26,136 nt of DNA from JBEGQX01 sp041180805 (lineage in GTDB: Bacteria; Planctomycetota; Planctomycetia; Gemmatales; Gemmataceae), in the NCBI GenBank assembly GCA_041180805.1, contig JBEGQX010000276.1, forward strand, positions 1-26,136, given 5' to 3'. The notes under the pieces are model-generated. The model ran no database searches. It was not told the DNA's origin and worked only from the letters and a program-made list of their open reading frames with translations. Numbering within the stretch: position 1 is the stretch's first letter; every line of letters starts with the position of its first letter. Positions 8,650 through 16,571 of this stretch are shown piece after piece. A program made the position numbers and the translations under genes.

Positions 8650-9177
8650 TTAATTTTTTGGGGCAAGCATTGCAGTCATCTTTTTGCCTTCCATGGAAGG
8701 TGCTTTTTCCACTTTGGCAACATCCTGAAGCTTTTCCAGAATGGCATCAATGATACGTTTGCCTTCCTCTATGTGCTGTAACTCGCGTCCTTTGAAAATC
8801 ACATTAACCTGCACTTTGTCCTTATGCTCCAAGAACTTGCGTGCCTGATTAATCTTGGTTTCAATGTCGTGGTCGCCAGTTTTGGGGCGAACGCGCAATT
8901 CCTTCAGTTTTTGATGATGAACCTTGTTTTTGCTGTTTTTTCTGGATTGCTGATAGCGGAATTTACCGAAATCAAGAATTTTGCAAACAGGTGGTCTTTC
9001 GTTGGGATTCACCTCAACTAAATCCAAACCTGCTTCACGGGCCATTTCCAACGCTTGAAAAGTGGGGATAACGCCTAGAAATTCGCCTTCTGCGCCAATA
9101 ACTCGAATGGGGGAGATGCGGATCTGTTCATTGATGCGCTGGCCCCTCTCCTGGGGGGCATTAGGACGGTCGTTGAT
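8650..9177 (-). CDS. infC: Translation initiation factor IF-3, probable ATC start
   Basis: About 175 residues from ATC at 9177, the normal IF3 length. IF3 binds the 30S subunit, prevents premature subunit joining and proofreads start-codon choice. The N-terminal domain is visible upstream of the first ATG (at 9051): RINEQIRISPIRVIGAEGEFLGVIP. The linker and C-terminal domain follow (PPVCKILDFGKFRYQ, KELRVRPKTGDHDIETK, GRELQHIEEGKRI). Between the in-frame TGA at 9229-9231 and that ATG the only GTG/TTG/ATG codon is a TTG two codons before the ATG, inside the domain. ATC at 9177 has GGAG eight bases upstream; an ATT at 9228, directly after the stop, is the alternative and would give 192 residues. 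Non-canonical starts are well known for infC and underlie its autoregulation. Confidence 0.92.
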   Translation of the reverse strand: MNDRPNAPQERGQRINEQIRISPIRVIGAEGEFLGVIPTFQALEMAREAGLDLVEVNPNERPPVCKILDFGKFRYQQSRKNSKNKVHHQKLKELRVRPKTGDHDIETKINQARKFLEHKDKVQVNVIFKGRELQHIEEGKRIIDAILEKLQDVAKVEKAPSMEGKKMTAMLAPKN

Positions 9178-9296
9178 ACGAAAATCTCCAGAAAAACTAG
9201 TGTATGCGGGGTCGGCACCACGCTGAATTCAAGCATTTTTACGGTAAAGCCGACTTCAATCCCCCGGTGGGTTCAGCCATTTGGGGAATTAGTTAA

Positions 9297-9326
9297 ATAA
9301 TATCACTTTTTCCTGTGAAAAGGAAA
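9297..9326 (-). promoter_or_regulatory. Candidate promoter upstream of infC
   Basis: On the minus strand TTTCCT (9326-9321) and TATTAT (9302-9297) are separated by 18 bases. The -10 element is good, the -35 poor. It would give an infC leader of about 110 bases. A short inverted repeat (CTTTT/AAAAG type) overlaps the spacer. Based on consensus resemblance only. Confidence 0.3.
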
Positions 9327-9343
9327 GAGAAAACCAACTTAAT

Positions 9344-9583
9344 TCACGGAATTGCCTCGACGAATTCAATTTCTGGCAAATGTTTCCTTAATTCGGTCTC
9401 TATTCCAAACAGCATTGCCTGAATCGTACTGGGGCAATTTCCACAGATGGTTCCCAGCCTTAATTGCAAAATTTTTCCATCCAATCCAATCACTTCAATG
9501 CTGGAACCATTGATTTCCAGCGCCGGGGCTACATGGTCCAGCAAAACTTTTTTACAAGCTTCCAATAACTGATGATCATCCAT
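9344..9583 (-). CDS. NifU-like C-terminal domain protein (Fe-S scaffold/carrier type)
   Basis: About 79 residues from the ATG at 9583, which has an AGGAC site eight bases upstream; a TTG at 9616 would overlap the end of ribF. The protein is a single NifU C-terminal-like domain, with the cysteine pair ICGNCPSTIQAM in the position where NifU/Nfu proteins carry the CxxC motif that holds an Fe-S cluster between two monomers. The short, stand-alone form without an IscU-like or A-type domain is common in bacteria. It starts 16 bases after ribF, so the two are probably co-transcribed. The pairing with riboflavin kinase may have no functional meaning. Confidence 0.85.
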   Translation of the reverse strand: MDDHQLLEACKKVLLDHVAPALEINGSSIEVIGLDGKILQLRLGTICGNCPSTIQAMLFGIETELRKHLPEIEFVEAIP

Positions 9584-9599
9584 GGTTTTTTGTCCTGAA

Positions 9600-10562
9600 T
9601 CAGTGGAAATTCCCAAAGATTTGCCTGGTGGCTTCTATATCAGATTCTAGTTGTTTAATGAGCGCTTCTTTACCGTCAAACTTAAAAATATCTCGAATTT
9701 TTTTGAGAAAATGGATTTCCAAGCGGGTGCCGTAAAGGTCTCCGGAAAATCCCAATAAGTGAATTTCCACCTTTGCCGCCTGTTCTCCAAAAGTTGGGTT
9801 TGGCCCAATATGAATCGCGGCTGGGTAATTTGATTGCCCCCATTGGCAATACCCGGCATAGACGCCAGATTGGGGAATTGCGGTGGAAATCATTTCAAGA
9901 TTTGCAGTGGGGAATCCTAGTGATCTGCCTCTTTGGGCACCTTGAACCACTGTGCCAGTAATCGAGTAATTCCTTCCAAGCCACCTGTTTGCACAATCCA
10001 AGTTCCCTTGATTTAAGGCATTTCTGATTCTGGTGGAGGATAAAATGCCACCATCCGTTTCAAACGGTTTTGCTTCGAAAAACTGCATTCCGGCAGATCT
10101 GCAAAGACTGTTTAGCAGATTGGCGTCCCCGGTGCGGTTTTTACCGAAACGAAAACCGGGGCCCTCCAGTAAGGCTTTTGCACCAAGGGCCTCGGCTACG
10201 ATTCTTCGGAAAAAGTCTTCAGCTTCCAAATCCAGCAGGCCATCGGAAGTATTCAAGGTTAATACCTGGTCCGCGCCGGCGTTTTTAAGCAACGATATTT
10301 TTTGTTCCAGGGTGGATAAGGCTACAGGCGCTTTCTCAGGGCGCAATATTTTTGCCGGATGAGGATGAAAGGTGATTGCCACGCATGGAATCGCCAGTTT
10401 TTCGGAAAAGTCAGAGGCTTGGGATATCAGATTCTGGTGTCCAAGATGCACTCCATCAAAATTTCCAAAGGTGCAGATGCCACCTTTGAAATCGGAGTTG
10501 TCCTTCGGGTTTTTCCAATCCAAATCCATGTTCATCATCCCAGGATTAAACACGGTTGTCAT
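9600..10562 (-). CDS. ribF: Bifunctional riboflavin kinase/FAD synthetase
   Basis: About 320 residues from the ATG at 10562, the usual length. A longer in-frame reading to 10715 would run antisense through rnpB and adds no family sequence, so it is rejected. The N-terminal FAD synthetase (nucleotidyltransferase) half shows CTFGNFDGVHLGHQ, TFHPHPAKIL, GPGFRFGKNRTGD and SSTRIRNAL. The C-terminal riboflavin kinase half shows GRSLGFPTANLE, GVYAGYCQWG and NPTFGE. The enzyme converts riboflavin to FMN and then FAD in the cytoplasm. The ribosome binding site at the chosen ATG is weak; ATGs a few codons inside are possible starts. It heads a minus-strand gene string leading to infC and is divergent from rnpB with 48 bases between them. 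Confidence 0.95.
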   Translation of the reverse strand: MTTVFNPGMMNMDLDWKNPKDNSDFKGGICTFGNFDGVHLGHQNLISQASDFSEKLAIPCVAITFHPHPAKILRPEKAPVALSTLEQKISLLKNAGADQVLTLNTSDGLLDLEAEDFFRRIVAEALGAKALLEGPGFRFGKNRTGDANLLNSLCRSAGMQFFEAKPFETDGGILSSTRIRNALNQGNLDCANRWLGRNYSITGTVVQGAQRGRSLGFPTANLEMISTAIPQSGVYAGYCQWGQSNYPAAIHIGPNPTFGEQAAKVEIHLLGFSGDLYGTRLEIHFLKKIRDIFKFDGKEALIKQLESDIEATRQIFGNFH

Positions 10563-10594
10563 GTAATCCAGATCCAGATAGCCGGGGAAGATAG

Positions 10595-10600
10595 TATACT
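10595..10600 (+). promoter_or_regulatory. Candidate -10 element for rnpB
   Basis: TATACT lies 10 bases before the predicted 5' end of the RNase P RNA (10611), a suitable distance for a transcription start. No convincing -35 element is seen at the expected position. Confidence 0.4.
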
Positions 10601-10610
10601 GGAAATGTTC

Positions 10611-10998
10611 ACAAGCCGGCCGGATAGTCGCTGATTGCTGCTTGCAGTAGTTGGAGGAAAGTCCGGGCTCCATAGGACAGGGTGGTGGGTAACGCCCACC
10701 GTCCAAGGCCCACACAAAGGGTCAAGGACAGGGAAAGTGCAACAGAAAGATACCGCCCCGCAAGGGGTAAGGGTGAAATGGCGGGGGAGTTCGCTCCTTA
10801 ATGTAAGAGCCCACCAGCAGCCTGGTGACAGGCTGGCTCGGCAAACCCCACCCGGAGCAAGGCCAAATAAGGGGGAATGGACCTGTCCGGTCCGCCTGAC
10901 CCTCGGGTAGGTCGCTCGAGCCATTGGGCAACCAATGGCCCAGATAAATGGCTATCTCCCAGAAATGGGAACAGAACCCGGCTTACAGGCCGACTTGT
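10611..10998 (+). ncRNA. rnpB: RNase P RNA, bacterial type A
   Basis: This is the catalytic RNA that trims the 5' leader of pre-tRNAs. Conserved blocks are visible: GAGGAAAGTCCGGGCTCC (10655-10672) with CATAGG and CAGGGTG after it; AGTGCAACAGAAAGA (about 10736-10750); GTAAGGGTGAAA; GGCAAACCCCACCCGGAGC and AAGGCCAAATA (10840-10869); and ACAGAACCCGGCTTA (10971-10985). The ends were set by helix P1: ACAAGCCGGCC at 10611-10621 pairs with GGCCGACTTGT at 10988-10998 with one C-A mismatch. The total of 388 bases fits type A. It ends six bases before the stop of the convergent DUF1501 gene, and no T-tract terminator is evident. Confidence 0.96.
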
Positions 10999-11004
10999 GA
11001 ATTT

Positions 11005-12390
11005 TTAAATCGCACCCTTAATTGCCTGACCCCGACAAATGGGCATTGGTCGACCTTGAAGATCCAAAATTTCGGTATCCAAGGGAATGCCCATCAATGT
11101 GTACATGGTCGCATGCAAATCTTGCGGTCGTATGGGTGAGTCTTTCACATATGCGCCATTTTTGTCGGAAGACCCGATAATTTGGCCACCTTGAATTCCT
11201 CCCCCGGCAAGGGCGGCGCTAAACACATGACCCCAGTGATCCCGCCCCGCGTTGCCATTGTGTTTGGGTGTCCTGCCAAATTCACCGGCCCAAATAACCA
11301 AGGTTTCATCCAGCAGGCCGCGAAGTTCCAGATCTTCCAGCAAAGCTGTGTAGGATTGATCTAAAACGGGCATAAGCCTGTTCTTTACATTTTCTGCGTT
11401 CTTGGAATGGGTGTCCCAACTTGGGCTGCCGGCTGGCTCGCTGGTGAATCTGGTCCAGTTCACTTGAATCATTGGAACCCTGGCTTCCACAAGCCTTCTT
11501 GCAAGCAATACACTTTGACCCCAGCGATTCTTTCCATACCTTTCCCGCACCGAATCAGGTTCCAAATCCAGGTTGAAAGCCTTCCGGATGGATTCTCCGC
11601 CCATCAGATTCAAGGCTTGTTTGGTTTGATTTTCAAATTGCTTGAATGTTTTTGCATGTTGTTTTTCGGCTTGATGGTTCAAAGCATCCAGAATTCTCAA
11701 GCGTTCTCCCAGACGGTTTGGGTTCATACCATCTGGAAGGCTTAGCCCGGGAATCTGAAATGTGGCATTTTCCGGGTGACATGGTATCAACCATGGATTG
11801 TGGATTCTTCCAAGAAAACCGGCATCCTGCCCCGGCCATGATATGCCCCCGTCATTCCAAATATGTTCCGGAAGGATAACAGCTTCAGGCCTATTGCTTT
11901 GGGACCCTAAAACTTTCTGGAAAATGGCGGAGATGCTTGGGTGATCATTTGGAGCGCCGGGTTTGGCATTTTCCACGTTCATGGGAACATGCGGCACTCC
12001 TGTTAGCATGCTGTAACCACTGGAAGAGTGTGCGTTATCGTTTGTCATCATCGACCGCAAAACACATATTTTTTTCGTGTGTTTCGCAGTTTGGGGCATT
12101 AATTCGCAAACTTGCAGTCCATTGGTGGCGGATTGAATGGGCTTGAAAGGGCCGCGGATTTCCTCAGGAGCCTCTGGTTTGGGATCCCAACTTTCATGCT
12201 GTGGTGGCCCACCTGTAAGGTAGAGAAATATGCAAGATTTTGCCTTGCGGCTTTTGATTGGAAGGTTTGTACTGGCACTGGTTGGGGAAAATCCCATACT
12301 CAACAAACCAAGTCCGCCTAGACTGATCCAATCGCGCCGGCTTATGCCATCACATAATCTGGTGAATTTTGAATCTGGCAGGGAGAGCAT
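11005..12390 (-). CDS. DUF1501-family exported protein (solitary)
   Basis: 461 residues, full length for the family. A twin-Arg motif with hydrophobic stretch (SRRDWISLGGLGLLSMGF, residues about 17-34) predicts Tat export. Family signatures follow: CIFLYLTGGPPQHESWDPKP (about 53-72), LRSMMTNDNAHSSSGYSMLTG (111-131), a WDTH near residue 330, VIWAGEFGRTP (about 366-376) and GRDHWGHVFSAALAGGG. The fold belongs to the alkaline-phosphatase/sulfatase-like superfamily, but no activity has been established. A strong GGAGG site lies four bases upstream of the ATG. Unlike the other two DUF1501 genes in the window it has no adjacent cytochrome-type partner; it lies between rnpB (convergent) and rdgB (divergent). 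Confidence 0.93.
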   Translation of the reverse strand: MLSLPDSKFTRLCDGISRRDWISLGGLGLLSMGFSPTSASTNLPIKSRKAKSCIFLYLTGGPPQHESWDPKPEAPEEIRGPFKPIQSATNGLQVCELMPQTAKHTKKICVLRSMMTNDNAHSSSGYSMLTGVPHVPMNVENAKPGAPNDHPSISAIFQKVLGSQSNRPEAVILPEHIWNDGGISWPGQDAGFLGRIHNPWLIPCHPENATFQIPGLSLPDGMNPNRLGERLRILDALNHQAEKQHAKTFKQFENQTKQALNLMGGESIRKAFNLDLEPDSVRERYGKNRWGQSVLLARRLVEARVPMIQVNWTRFTSEPAGSPSWDTHSKNAENVKNRLMPVLDQSYTALLEDLELRGLLDETLVIWAGEFGRTPKHNGNAGRDHWGHVFSAALAGGGIQGGQIIGSSDKNGAYVKDSPIRPQDLHATMYTLMGIPLDTEILDLQGRPMPICRGQAIKGAI

Positions 12391-12505
12391 GGAACCTCCA
12401 TTTGGCGGGATGTTCCAGAATACACTTAAATTTTATCGGTTTAAAGAGATATTTTCTTGATAAGGGTGGCTTGTTTCGGTTTGGGCCGATTTGGAGACAA
12501 AGCAC

Positions 12506-13114
12506 ATGATTGAAGTTGTAATAGGCACAAGAAATCAGTCAAAGCTGAGGGAAATCCAGGAGATTTACCAAAGTGCGCCTTTGAAATGGTTGAATCTGAC
12601 GGCTTTTCCAAACTGCTCAGAAGTGGAGGAGGATGGGAATTCATTTGAGGAAAACGCAAGGAAAAAAGCTTCCGAATACGCCAGGCAGACAGGTAAATGG
12701 GTTCTTGCGGAAGATAGCGGATTGTGTGTTCCTGCACTTAATGGCCAGCCTGGCATCCATTCAGCCCGGTTTGCTGGTACCCAGGGGAATGATCAGGCAA
12801 ATAATCAAAAATTGCTGCAATTGATGCAAGGTTTTCCCGAGGAAAAAAGGGTTTCTTTTTATGTGTGTTGTGCGGCTGTTTCAGATCCTTCCGGGGTGGT
12901 GCAAGTTGTTTCGGAGGGGCGTTGCTATGGCAGAATACTTGTCGATTATCGTGGTAAGGGCGGTTTTGGATATGACCCTTTGTTTTTGATTCCCGAATAT
13001 CACAAAACTTTTGGCGAGCTAAGTTCTACCGTAAAGCATGCGATAAGCCATAGAAGCAGGGCACTAGCTCATTTACAGTCGTTTTTTGGCAAGTTGGGGC
13101 AGATTGGGGCCTGA
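12506..13114 (+). CDS. rdgB: XTP/dITP diphosphatase (RdgB/HAM1 family)
   Basis: 202 residues from the ATG at 12506, which has GGAG nine bases upstream; a TTG five codons earlier overlaps that site and is rejected. The enzyme hydrolyses non-canonical purine nucleoside triphosphates to keep inosine and xanthosine out of nucleic acids. Signatures in order: IGTRNQSKLREI (N-terminal nucleotide-binding motif), FEENARKKA, AEDSGLCVPALNGQPGIHSAR, GKGGFGYDPLFLIPE and SHRSRAL near the C-terminus. It is divergent from the DUF1501 gene and about 250 bases upstream of rpsB. Confidence 0.97.
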   Translation: MIEVVIGTRNQSKLREIQEIYQSAPLKWLNLTAFPNCSEVEEDGNSFEENARKKASEYARQTGKWVLAEDSGLCVPALNGQPGIHSARFAGTQGNDQANNQKLLQLMQGFPEEKRVSFYVCCAAVSDPSGVVQVVSEGRCYGRILVDYRGKGGFGYDPLFLIPEYHKTFGELSSTVKHAISHRSRALAHLQSFFGKLGQIGA

Positions 13115-13124
13115 AAAGGCTTTT
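13109..13124 (+). terminator. Possible weak terminator at the end of rdgB
   Basis: GCCT-GAAA-AGGC followed by TTTT overlaps the rdgB stop codon. The stem is only four base pairs (extendable by G-U pairs), so this is tentative. Confidence 0.3.
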
Positions 13125-13221
13125 GTGGCCAAATCCAAGGGGTTTTTGGTCTTGGGATAACTTAAATTGTAATTTTTAGAAGGATAATTTTGGAAATTAT
13201 GCCCGAAATTGACGACATTAT

Positions 13222-13308
13222 TTGACCATTTCAAGCTGGAACCATAAATTATCTTTTTGAAATAGGGTGAGTCCCTTTGCTGGACCTATGGGAGGTTCAG
13301 TATATAAT
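13222..13308 (+). promoter_or_regulatory. Candidate promoters for rpsB-tsf
   Basis: The 254-base gap before rpsB holds two sigma-70-like arrangements. One is TTGACC (13222-13227), 17 bases, TAAATT (13245-13250). The other is TTGCTG (13277-13282) with TATATA/TATAAT (13301-13308) at 18-20 bases. The second would give a leader of about 50 bases. Both are consensus matches only. Confidence 0.45.
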
Positions 13309-13368
13309 GAGATTTCAAGCGCAAAACTGGGTAAACAAAATTCGCGTTAAGTCGCAGGAGAGTTCCGC

Positions 13369-14235
13369 GTGGCGATTGTGCAAGTAAAAGATCTTATCGA
13401 AGCAGGTGTGCATTTTGGTCACAGGGCCAGCCGTTGGAACCCTAAAATGCGGCCGTATATCTACGGCAAAAGAAACCTTATCCACATTATCGATTTGCGC
13501 GAAACCGTTCGTGGCTTGCTAAGGGCATACCGTTTTCTTGCCAAGATTGCGAGCCAGGGCAGCCAAATTCTTTTTGTTGGAACCAAAAGACAAGCCAAAG
13601 ATACGATTGAAACTGAGGCACGCCGTTGTGGGATGCCTTTTGTTTCTGAACGATGGTTGGGTGGCACACTAACCAATTACCGCACCATCCGCGATCGCTT
13701 GAAGCGTCTTCAGGAATTGGAAGCCATGTGGCTGCCTTCCTACGAAAATCCTGCGAAGGTGGATTTGCCAGCTTACATCAAGACCATGTTGAATGAATCT
13801 GGCCGTTTGGATATTCACAAGGCGCCTGAGTCCAGCGTGATCCGAAGCTATTCCAAGAAAATGGTTTCCACCCTTAGTCGTGAACTAACCAAGATCCAGA
13901 GAAACCTCTCTGGTATTCGCGAAATGCATCGCCTTCCAGATGCACTGGTTATTGTTGATCCCCGCAGGGAGCACATTGCCGTACAGGAAGCAAAGCGAAT
14001 GGGCATTGCCACGGTATCCCTGATTGATACCGACAGTGATCCAGATGTGGTTGATCTTCCAATTCCCGCTAACGATGACAGCATTCGTTCTGTGGAATTG
14101 ATTCTTGCCAAGCTTGCGGATGCAATCATCGAAGGCAAGGCTGCCCTGGCAACCGAGCAAGCTACTGCTCCCCGCCCAAGGCCTGCTCCCAGTGGTACGA
14201 CCCAGTCGGTGCGTGCCCCTGCCGTTGTTGATTAA
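13369..14235 (+). CDS. rpsB: 30S ribosomal protein S2
   Basis: 288 residues, longer than E. coli S2 (241) because of a C-terminal Ala/Pro/Thr-rich tail of about 30 residues. The start is GTG with GGAG eight bases upstream. Hallmarks are VKDLIEAGVHFGHRASRWNPKM, YIYGKRNLIHIIDLRET, FVGTKRQAKD, ERWLGGTLTNYRTIRDRLKRL, and PDALVIVDPRREHIAVQEA with SLIDTDSDPDVVDLPIPAND. S2 joins the 30S subunit late and is needed for S1 binding. It is followed after 42 bases by tsf, the usual operon. Confidence 0.98.
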   Translation: MAIVQVKDLIEAGVHFGHRASRWNPKMRPYIYGKRNLIHIIDLRETVRGLLRAYRFLAKIASQGSQILFVGTKRQAKDTIETEARRCGMPFVSERWLGGTLTNYRTIRDRLKRLQELEAMWLPSYENPAKVDLPAYIKTMLNESGRLDIHKAPESSVIRSYSKKMVSTLSRELTKIQRNLSGIREMHRLPDALVIVDPRREHIAVQEAKRMGIATVSLIDTDSDPDVVDLPIPANDDSIRSVELILAKLADAIIEGKAALATEQATAPRPRPAPSGTTQSVRAPAVVD

Positions 14236-14277
14236 TTTAGGCTTTTTCAAAAACCAGAATCTTGAATCAGGTGAAGC

Positions 14278-15117
14278 ATGAGTGCGATTTCCGCAGGTGC
14301 TGTAAAGACTCTTCGCGATAGAACAAATGCCCCAATGATGGATTGCAAGGCCGCTCTTACCGAGGCCAATGGCGACATGGAAAAGGCAGTGGAAATTCTT
14401 CGCAAGAAGAATGCCGCAATTCAGGCCAAGAAGGGCGAGCGCGAAACCGCCGAAGGTCGTATTGCGATCCACATCGATAATTCGAAAAACCTTGGCTCTT
14501 TGATTGAGGTTCGCTGCGAAAGCGGTCCTGTTACATCTAGCGACCACTTTATCAGTCTAGCGAACGATCTGGCTTCACAAGTTTCGGCGTCAAATCCCGA
14601 AAGTGTTGAAGCTCTTCTTGCGCAGGCTTATCACAAGGAGCCCGGTCGCAAGGTTAACGACCGAATTGGCGATGTTGTGGGCCTTATTCGCGAAAACATG
14701 AAGCCTGCCCGTTTCAAAAGATTCGATAAAGGCCTTTTTGGTGGATATGTCCATCATGATGGCACCGTTGGAGTACTTTTGCAGGTTGAAGGTGACAAAG
14801 CTGATGAGGTATTGCTTCGCGATGTGTGCATGCACATTGCCGCCAAGAATCCCGCTGCTGGCACCCGCGAGGAAGTAAATAAAGAAACTGTTGATCGTGA
14901 AATGGAAATTGCCCGTGAACAGGCTGCTGCCACTGGCAAGCCAGCCAACATTGTGGAAAAAATTGCAGAAGGCAAAGTTAAGACTTGGTTCGCTGAAAAT
15001 GTTCTTCTTGAACAACCATTCGTCAAGGACGACAAGAAAACTGTTGGCGATCTCTTAAAGGGTGCTGGTCTTAAGTTTGTCCGATTTGTCCGTTACCGGG
15101 TCGGCGAATTGAGCTAA
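14278..15117 (+). CDS. tsf: Elongation factor Ts
   Basis: 279 residues. EF-Ts is the nucleotide-exchange factor that regenerates EF-Tu-GTP. The N-terminal UBA-like domain and signature RTNAPMMDCKAALTEANGD are seen at residues 15-33; the usual 'TGAGMMDCK' is here TNAPMMDCK. KKGERETAEGRIA follows, then two dimerisation/core lobes and the C-terminal VKTWFAENVLLEQPFVKDD motif. A GGTGA ribosome binding site is placed well. It is the second gene of the rpsB operon. Confidence 0.97.
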   Translation: MSAISAGAVKTLRDRTNAPMMDCKAALTEANGDMEKAVEILRKKNAAIQAKKGERETAEGRIAIHIDNSKNLGSLIEVRCESGPVTSSDHFISLANDLASQVSASNPESVEALLAQAYHKEPGRKVNDRIGDVVGLIRENMKPARFKRFDKGLFGGYVHHDGTVGVLLQVEGDKADEVLLRDVCMHIAAKNPAAGTREEVNKETVDREMEIAREQAAATGKPANIVEKIAEGKVKTWFAENVLLEQPFVKDDKKTVGDLLKGAGLKFVRFVRYRVGELS

Positions 15118-15185
15118 TCGACTCCTTGTGCCTTTCAGGCATACTTTGGTAATTAACGCTCACTCGTTGACAGGAAAATTGCGAG

Positions 15186-16550
15186 ATGAGCGTTTCTTTT
15201 TCCCCACAACCATATCCCAAAGTCTCTTTTCTTGGTGCGGCAGGAACTGTCACAGGTTCCATGCATTTGTTGCAATGGAAACATTACAACATTCTCCTTG
15301 ATTGCGGCTTGGAACGAGACAAGAAGAATAAAAACAAGCTCGAAGGTTTTCCCTTTGATGCGGCCATGATTGACGCCGTCATTCTTAGCCATAATCATTC
15401 GGACCACTGTGGTCGTTTGCCGGAGCTTGCAAAATTTGGATTCCGTGGTCAGGTATATTGCACTCCGCCCAGCAAGGATTTGCTGAGTCTGGTTTTGAAG
15501 GATGCCGTTCACATCCAAGAAAAAGAGTCTCCCGGAAAAAAGAAGGTTTTTGTTCCTTCAGAAACAGATGCCTTTTCCATCACGGAACGAACTGTTCCGA
15601 TCGAGTATGGCGAATTTGCTGAAATCCGTCCGGGATTGCGCCTTCGCTTTCATGAAGCAGGCCATATTTTGGGTTCCGCGATAACGGAAATAGTCCTTGG
15701 AAATGACGCTCAAAAGGCGAGAATCGTTTACTCGGGTGATTTGGGTCGTTTTGGCCTCCCTTTTTTACCCAAGCCGGCACCCATACCGCCGACCGACCTC
15801 CTGATTTGTGAAAGTACTTACGGTGGAAGGTATCATGACCCGGCAGAATTAATGGCTCAAAAACTTGCCCAGATATTTCATGACACTATTGCCCGGGGTG
15901 GAAAAGTGTTGATCCCGGCGTTCAGCCTTGGGCGAACCCAACTACTGCTCTATTACCTTGAATCCTGGATGACGGAAGGAAAACTGCCTCGCTTGCCAGT
16001 ATTTATGGATAGCCCACTGGCTGCGCAAATTGGCAAGGTTTATAGGAAGCATTCTAAGCGGTTGGATGTGGATTGGGATCAAAGCAGAAACTTTGTTCAT
16101 GTGCTTGAATCTTGGGATGAGGCACAGGCGGCCAGCTTTTCCCCGGATCCTTGTGTGATCGTTGCCTCAGGTGGCATGTGCGAAGGCGGCCGAATTTTGC
16201 AACATTTGAAAAACCATCTGGATGATCCAAGAACCAGCATCGTGTTAGTAAGTTTTCAGGCCCCTGGTACCCTTGGGGATAAGTTACTTGAGAAGTCCCC
16301 CAACGTGTATTTTCATGGTAAGACTTGGAACAAGTGGGCTCAAATTCATGAACTAAAGGGTTTTTCCGGGCACGCCGACATGGCGGATTTCAGAACCATG
16401 CTTGCTCCGCTTGCAGGTAGCATCAAGGTGGTTAGGCTTGTGCACGGGGAACCTGATGCCTCCAAGGCTTTGGCTGGTGAATTATTAGGGTTGGGATTTG
16501 ATAATGTCCGCCCTGCGAAAAAGAACGAATCCATCATATTGAAGTTCTGA
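15186..16550 (+). CDS. Metallo-beta-lactamase/beta-CASP ribonuclease (CPSF/IntS11-like)
   Basis: 454 residues. The N-terminal MBL fold shows FLGAAGTVTGSMHLL (15-29), the metal-binding motif SHNHSDHCG (68-76; HxHxDH), AGH at 158-160 and YSGDLG at 182-187. ESTYGG (209-214) and FSLGRTQLLLYYL mark the beta-CASP insertion. VASGGMCEGGRILQHL and GFSGHADMADF near the C-terminus are the beta-CASP and RMMBL motifs. All expected ligands are present, so it should be an active zinc-dependent RNase of the CPSF73/YSH1-like bacterial group. The substrate is unknown. It lies 68 bases after tsf, on the same strand, and may share its transcript. The ribosome binding site is weak. Confidence 0.92.
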   Translation: MSVSFSPQPYPKVSFLGAAGTVTGSMHLLQWKHYNILLDCGLERDKKNKNKLEGFPFDAAMIDAVILSHNHSDHCGRLPELAKFGFRGQVYCTPPSKDLLSLVLKDAVHIQEKESPGKKKVFVPSETDAFSITERTVPIEYGEFAEIRPGLRLRFHEAGHILGSAITEIVLGNDAQKARIVYSGDLGRFGLPFLPKPAPIPPTDLLICESTYGGRYHDPAELMAQKLAQIFHDTIARGGKVLIPAFSLGRTQLLLYYLESWMTEGKLPRLPVFMDSPLAAQIGKVYRKHSKRLDVDWDQSRNFVHVLESWDEAQAASFSPDPCVIVASGGMCEGGRILQHLKNHLDDPRTSIVLVSFQAPGTLGDKLLEKSPNVYFHGKTWNKWAQIHELKGFSGHADMADFRTMLAPLAGSIKVVRLVHGEPDASKALAGELLGLGFDNVRPAKKNESIILKF

Positions 16551-16571
16551 CGGTCTATCGGGGATGATTCA

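Noticed and set aside
10563..10715. N-terminal extension of ribF by 51 codons
   Set aside because: It would run antisense through the RNase P RNA and contains no RibF family sequence; the ATG at 10562 gives the normal length.
10559..10924. Open frames on both strands within 10559-10924
   Set aside because: They lie over rnpB and reflect structural RNA sequence, not protein coding.
15129..15142. Short hairpin TGCCT-TTC-AGGCA after tsf
   Set aside because: Five base pairs with a three-base loop and no T-tract; too weak to call a terminator.
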